24,199 nt of DNA from a virus: IMG/VR virus record IMGVR_UViG_3300042540_000050, positions 1 through 24,199 of that record; one strand, 5' to 3'. The notes under the pieces were generated by a model that had not been told where the DNA came from, searched no databases, and was given only the letters and a program-made list of their open reading frames with translations. The stretch's first letter is position 1, and every line of letters starts with the position of its first letter. The position numbers and the translations under genes were made by a program. Shown here in pieces: positions 21,749-24,199 of this stretch.

Positions 21749-22173
21749 CCGCAGCCGTCTACTTCGTGGTGTACGGCACACCGATCGGCAAGGGCAGGCC
21801 ACGGGCCACCAGCCGGGGCGGCTTTGTGCGCATGTACACAGACGCCAAGACGCTGGGCTTTGAGGCAGCTGTGGCCGATGAGGCGCGCATTGCCATGAGC
21901 AAGTGGGAGCTGTTTGACACGCCGATGCAGCTGCAGCTCTCGGCCTACTACCCGATCCCCAAGAGCTGGAGCAAGAAAAAGCGCCAGATGGCCATGGACG
22001 GCGAGATCCACCCGCAAGTCAAGCCCGACCTCGACAACGTGATGAAGGCCGTTCTGGACGCCATGAACGGGGTGGTCTACGTTGACGACAGCCAAGTGAT
22101 CAACATGGTGGCCACCAAGCGCTACAGTTCCGACCCTCGCGTCGAGGTTTATTTGCATGAGGTATTGAAGTGA
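21745..22173 (+). CDS. rusA: RusA-type Holliday junction resolvase
   Basis: The 142-residue protein begins YFVVYGTPIGKGRPRATSRG and carries the RusA core KPDLDNVMKAVLDAMNGVVY followed by VDDSQV, in which D95, D97 and one of D114/D115 are the expected metal-binding aspartates. An SKKKR basic segment precedes it. Family function: dimeric endonuclease that cuts four-way junctions symmetrically. In this phage it would clear recombination and replication intermediates before packaging, complementing the YqaJ/RecT pair on the opposite strand. ATG 21745 overlaps the upstream stop; the longer frame starting at 21694 would overlap the upstream gene by 55 nt and is not preferred. The length is normal for the family (about 120-140). 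Confidence 0.92.
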   Translation: MTAAVYFVVYGTPIGKGRPRATSRGGFVRMYTDAKTLGFEAAVADEARIAMSKWELFDTPMQLQLSAYYPIPKSWSKKKRQMAMDGEIHPQVKPDLDNVMKAVLDAMNGVVYVDDSQVINMVATKRYSSDPRVEVYLHEVLK

Positions 22174-22337
22174 AGCCAATCAGTTTGACCGGGACGCCGC
22201 GCAACGCGCAGCCACTGCGGTTCTGCGACAAGTGCGAGATCAGGCAGCCACCCGAGGGTGGCGTGCAGATGCGTGTTGGCCGTTGGTACTGCGCCAGTTG
22301 CTGGCTTCGGCGCAACCACAAGGAGCAAAAGAAGTGA
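22170..22337 (+). CDS. 55-residue zinc-ribbon protein
   Basis: A 55-codon gene starts at GTG 22170 inside the RusA stop (GTGA) and ends in a GTGA overlap with the next gene. It contains two Cys-x2-Cys knuckles: FCDKCEIRQPPEG and YCASCWLRRNHK, separated by 18 residues, the standard spacing of a small zinc ribbon. The termini are basic. It probably binds zinc and either DNA or a protein partner. The precise overlaps at both ends support translation. No specific function is known; small zinc ribbons in phage early operons are often regulators or anti-host factors (general knowledge). Confidence 0.65.
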   Translation: MKPISLTGTPRNAQPLRFCDKCEIRQPPEGGVQMRVGRWYCASCWLRRNHKEQKK

Positions 22338-22804
22338 GAAAGCGCAGCAAGTACAAGCCACGGCCAAAGCTGGTCAACCCCGTGCAGTGGGTGCTGGAAG
22401 GGTTCACGCCGATGCGCGAGAACTCAGAGGCCGTGGCCATCAAGATCAGAAACCACCAGGCCATGGTCGAGATGACCAGCGGCAACGCAGGCCAGCGCGA
22501 GTTCAGCGTCATCGACACCGCGATGCTGATGGCTGGAGGCATGGCCCAGGTCAACCCCGACAAGCTGGGTGGCCATCTGATGCAAGAGATCGACGCCGCC
22601 ATCTTGGCCAGCCTGGCGATGCACAAGCGCTCAAAGGCCAAGGGCGTGTTCCGCTTCACCGGCCCAGAGATGCAGGCCATCAACATGGGCATGGAGATTC
22701 ACGACCAGCAGCTGGACACCTGCTCGCTGGACGAGCTGCACAAGGCCGTCATGCTGATCCGGCCAATCATCATGGCCAGAGAAAAAGCTCTGACCGCAGC
22801 ATGA
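22334..22804 (+). CDS. Conserved phage hypothetical protein
   Basis: Read from GTG 22334 with AAGGAG at 22320-22325 (8-nt spacing), the product is 156 residues. It starts with a basic RKRSKYKPRPKLVNPVQWVL segment, then a helix-rich body (AVAIKIRNHQAMVEMTSG, VIDTAMLMAGGMAQVNPDK, DAAILASLAMHKRSKAKGVF) and ends with LDELHKAVMLIRPIIMAREK. I recall similar proteins in betaproteobacterial phages, always hypothetical. The basic head hints at nucleic-acid contact. It overlaps the next gene as ATGA. Confidence 0.65.
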   Translation: MRKRSKYKPRPKLVNPVQWVLEGFTPMRENSEAVAIKIRNHQAMVEMTSGNAGQREFSVIDTAMLMAGGMAQVNPDKLGGHLMQEIDAAILASLAMHKRSKAKGVFRFTGPEMQAINMGMEIHDQQLDTCSLDELHKAVMLIRPIIMAREKALTAA

Positions 22805-23037
22805 TCAAGAGACCGTTCAAGCCATGGTATCCAAAGCACACAGGGCCGCTGGAGCCCGACATGACCATCATCTTGATGGGACACGCACGCGAGCTGCTGA
22901 CCACTTGGGAAGTGACCAAGGACAAGCAGCTGGTGGACAGGCACTTGGCCACAATGGACAAGCGCCATGGCAAAGGAGCCGAGGAGCGCGTGCGGCAGTA
23001 CATGAGACAGGTCAAGAAGTACGAGCGACCAGAATGA
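22801..23037 (+). CDS. 78-residue basic hypothetical protein
   Basis: ATG 22801 overlaps the preceding stop and the gene ends in an ATGA overlap with the Mom-like gene. The product (KRPFKPWYPKHTGPLEPDMT, then MGHARELLTTWEVTKDKQLV, then GKGAEERVRQYMRQVKKYER) is basic and helical. Its basic N-terminus and charged helices would suit a small DNA- or protein-binding factor. No family is recognised. Position directly upstream of the modification gene raises, but does not establish, a functional link. Confidence 0.6.
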   Translation: MIKRPFKPWYPKHTGPLEPDMTIILMGHARELLTTWEVTKDKQLVDRHLATMDKRHGKGAEERVRQYMRQVKKYERPE

Positions 23038-23720
23038 GAATCGTCAGAAGAATTGACCCGGCCATGACGCATGAGTGGATGTTGCTCGTCCATTACGCCA
23101 AGCGAGTGCCGACCATCAGTTTTGCTTTTGGTTTGTACGAGGATGAGGACTTGGTCGGCGTGGTGACGTATGGAACGCCAGCGTCTGCGCCACTGCGGGA
23201 CGGTGTCGCTGGGCCAGATCATGCGCACTTGGTGCTTGAGCTGAACCGGTTGGTTTTCAAGCGCGAGGTCAAGAACGGCGCAAGCGAGTTGGTGGGCGCA
23301 AGCCTTCGCAATTTGCCCAAGCCAAGCATTGTCATCAGCTACGCAGACACAGCGCAGGGGCATGTCGGCTACGTGTACCAAGCCTGCAATTTCCTTTACA
23401 CCGGCCTGTCTGCAAAGCGAACCGATTGGAAGGTCAAGGGCATGGAGCATTTGCACGGCCAGACCATTGCAGACATGAGCAGGTCGGTCGCTGGTGGTGA
23501 TAAGGGCTCACGCGCTCAGTTCATGCGGGACAAGTACGGCGAGGACTTCTATCTTGAGGACAGATCACGCAAGCACCGCTACGTCTACGTTTGCGGCTCC
23601 AAAACCCAGAAGCGACAACTTGTTGCAGCCTTGCGCTACAAGCAGGCAGCATACCCAAAGGGCGACACAAAGCGATATGAGATCAACCACAAACCAATCT
23701 ACCAAGCGGTGCTGCTGTGA
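23034..23720 (+). CDS. mom-like: Mom-like DNA adenine modification protein
   Basis: The 228-residue protein, read from ATG 23034 (ATGA overlap), has a GNAT-like arrangement: a strand/helix head, then SFAFGLYEDEDLVGVVTYG (residues 29-47), ELNRLVFKREVKNGASELVG (69-88) and the signature SYADTAQGHVGYVYQACNFL (102-121) followed by Y-T-G. SYAD...GHxGxVYQAxNFxYxG is the pattern I know from phage Mu Mom and relatives, which convert adenine in phage DNA to N6-carbamoylmethyladenine and so protect it from restriction. The C-terminus is basic (RKHRYVYVCGSKTQKRQLV). Mu mom is controlled by Com and Dam methylation; no recognisable com gene is adjacent, although the zinc-ribbon protein three genes upstream is an analogue worth testing because Com is also a small zinc-binding protein. 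Confidence 0.75.
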   Translation: MRIVRRIDPAMTHEWMLLVHYAKRVPTISFAFGLYEDEDLVGVVTYGTPASAPLRDGVAGPDHAHLVLELNRLVFKREVKNGASELVGASLRNLPKPSIVISYADTAQGHVGYVYQACNFLYTGLSAKRTDWKVKGMEHLHGQTIADMSRSVAGGDKGSRAQFMRDKYGEDFYLEDRSRKHRYVYVCGSKTQKRQLVAALRYKQAAYPKGDTKRYEINHKPIYQAVLL

Positions 23721-24199
23721 GTGCCATGCCTGACAACATCGTGCCATTTGCGCTGCCCAAGAAGCCGCGCATCAAGGAGAAGGACGCGCCGCCAGACCAG
23801 CGCAAGGTGGCCATTCTGCCCATCAGAGCGTTGACCGACGAGCGCCTGACCGATGGCGCGTTCAGGGTGCTTGGACTGCTTTGCAGTTACTGCAACCGCG
23901 CAGGCATCACATGGGTCAGCCAAAAGCGCTTGGCCGAAGACATGAAGACCAGCCGCCAGAACATCACCAATCAGGTGGCCAAGCTGCGCGAGGCTGGCTA
24001 TGTTGAGATCATCCGCAAGGGCTTCAGAGGCGAGCGCTGCAACACCCTGCGCGTTGTCTTCGATCCCAGTCTGACAGCAGAGGACGCCATCGCCATGACC
24101 AGCAACAAGGAAGACACCCGGCCACCAGCCATCCGCGAGGAGCAGGAGCGCGAGGCGTCACAACAGATTGACCGTGAGGGTCAAGCAAGGATCGCCAAG
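23717..24199 (+). CDS. Winged-helix replication-type protein, 3'-truncated
   Basis: GTG 23717 overlaps the upstream stop (GTGA); ATG 23726 is an alternative start. The frame stays open to the window end, giving at least 161 codons. After a basic/proline-rich head (PFALPKKPRIKEKDAPPDQR), a winged helix-turn-helix is clear: FRVLGLLCSYCNRAGITWVS, QKRLAEDMKTSRQNITNQVA and KLREAGYVEIIRKGFRGER. This is the layout of phage replication initiators (lambda O-like or RepA-like) and of helix-turn-helix_36 domains. A charged Glu/Gln/Arg region follows. Position after RusA and the modification gene supports a replication role, but a plain transcriptional regulator cannot be excluded without the missing C-terminus. 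Confidence 0.65.
   Translation, partial: MSAMPDNIVPFALPKKPRIKEKDAPPDQRKVAILPIRALTDERLTDGAFRVLGLLCSYCNRAGITWVSQKRLAEDMKTSRQNITNQVAKLREAGYVEIIRKGFRGERCNTLRVVFDPSLTAEDAIAMTSNKEDTRPPAIREEQEREASQQIDREGQARIAK

Noticed and set aside
1-24199. tRNA genes or attachment sites
   Set aside because: No cloverleaf with a GTTCRA-type T-loop in a gene gap was recognised by eye, and the gaps are too short to hold one except 20704-20874, which does not.

Overview
The window is a contiguous, gene-dense piece of a tailed-phage genome (or a prophage; no host gene is visible). The virion genes point to a short-tailed podovirus: a tail-nozzle protein, a set of large helical internal virion (DNA ejection) proteins, and a tail fibre with a T7 gp17-like N-terminus. 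The host is probably a Gram-negative proteobacterium. A betaproteobacterium (Burkholderiales, perhaps freshwater) is my guess, based on moderately high GC, GGAG-type ribosome binding sites and remembered resemblance of several small proteins to phages of that group. No host marker or tRNA confirms it. No phage-type RNA polymerase is seen, so this is not a classical T7-like genome, although the window is only part of it.

Layout. (1) Positions 1-9703, plus strand: 5'-truncated tail nozzle gene, a small gp14-like protein, and three large internal virion proteins, all overlapping or nearly so. (2) 9737-14355, plus: receptor-recognition module with a T7-type tail fibre, a repeat-bearing fibre-like protein, a C1q-like-fold candidate, a glycine-rich adhesin candidate and several small accessory proteins. 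(3) 14388-16697, plus: lysis cassette of small membrane proteins, including a 30-residue one, then a 3-TM-type holin and a glycoside hydrolase 108 endolysin. (4) 16703-20703, minus: recombination operon ending convergently 5 bp from the endolysin. In transcription order it holds three small unknowns, a small serine recombinase, a 29-residue membrane peptide, a 61-residue unknown, an HTH protein, a YqaJ-type exonuclease, a 62-residue unknown and a RecT-type annealing protein. (5) 20704-20874: divergent control region with three related octamer boxes, one overlapping the best minus-strand -10. (6) 20875-24199, plus: early operon with a ribbon-helix-helix regulator, an HNH-like protein, a 58-residue unknown, a RusA resolvase, a zinc-ribbon protein, two phage unknowns, a Mom-like DNA-modification protein and a winged-helix replication-type protein cut by the window end.

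How it works together (inference). The control region would switch between the leftward recombination operon and the rightward replication/modification operon. YqaJ plus RecT would make and anneal single-strand ends, RusA would resolve branches, and the Mom-like protein would modify adenines against host restriction. Late genes build the tail and ejection machinery, and holin plus endolysin release the virions. Most neighbouring genes share ATGA, GTGA or TGATG stop/start overlaps, so translational coupling is pervasive. Several genuine-looking genes are under 60 codons and easily missed (12645-12815, 14609-14701, 19249-19338, 20251-20397, 22170-22337).

Most worth following up: an HhH-GPD DNA-glycosylase-like signature inside an internal virion protein (4404-6647), the Mom-like gene, the divergent control region, and the polyglycine adhesin candidate.
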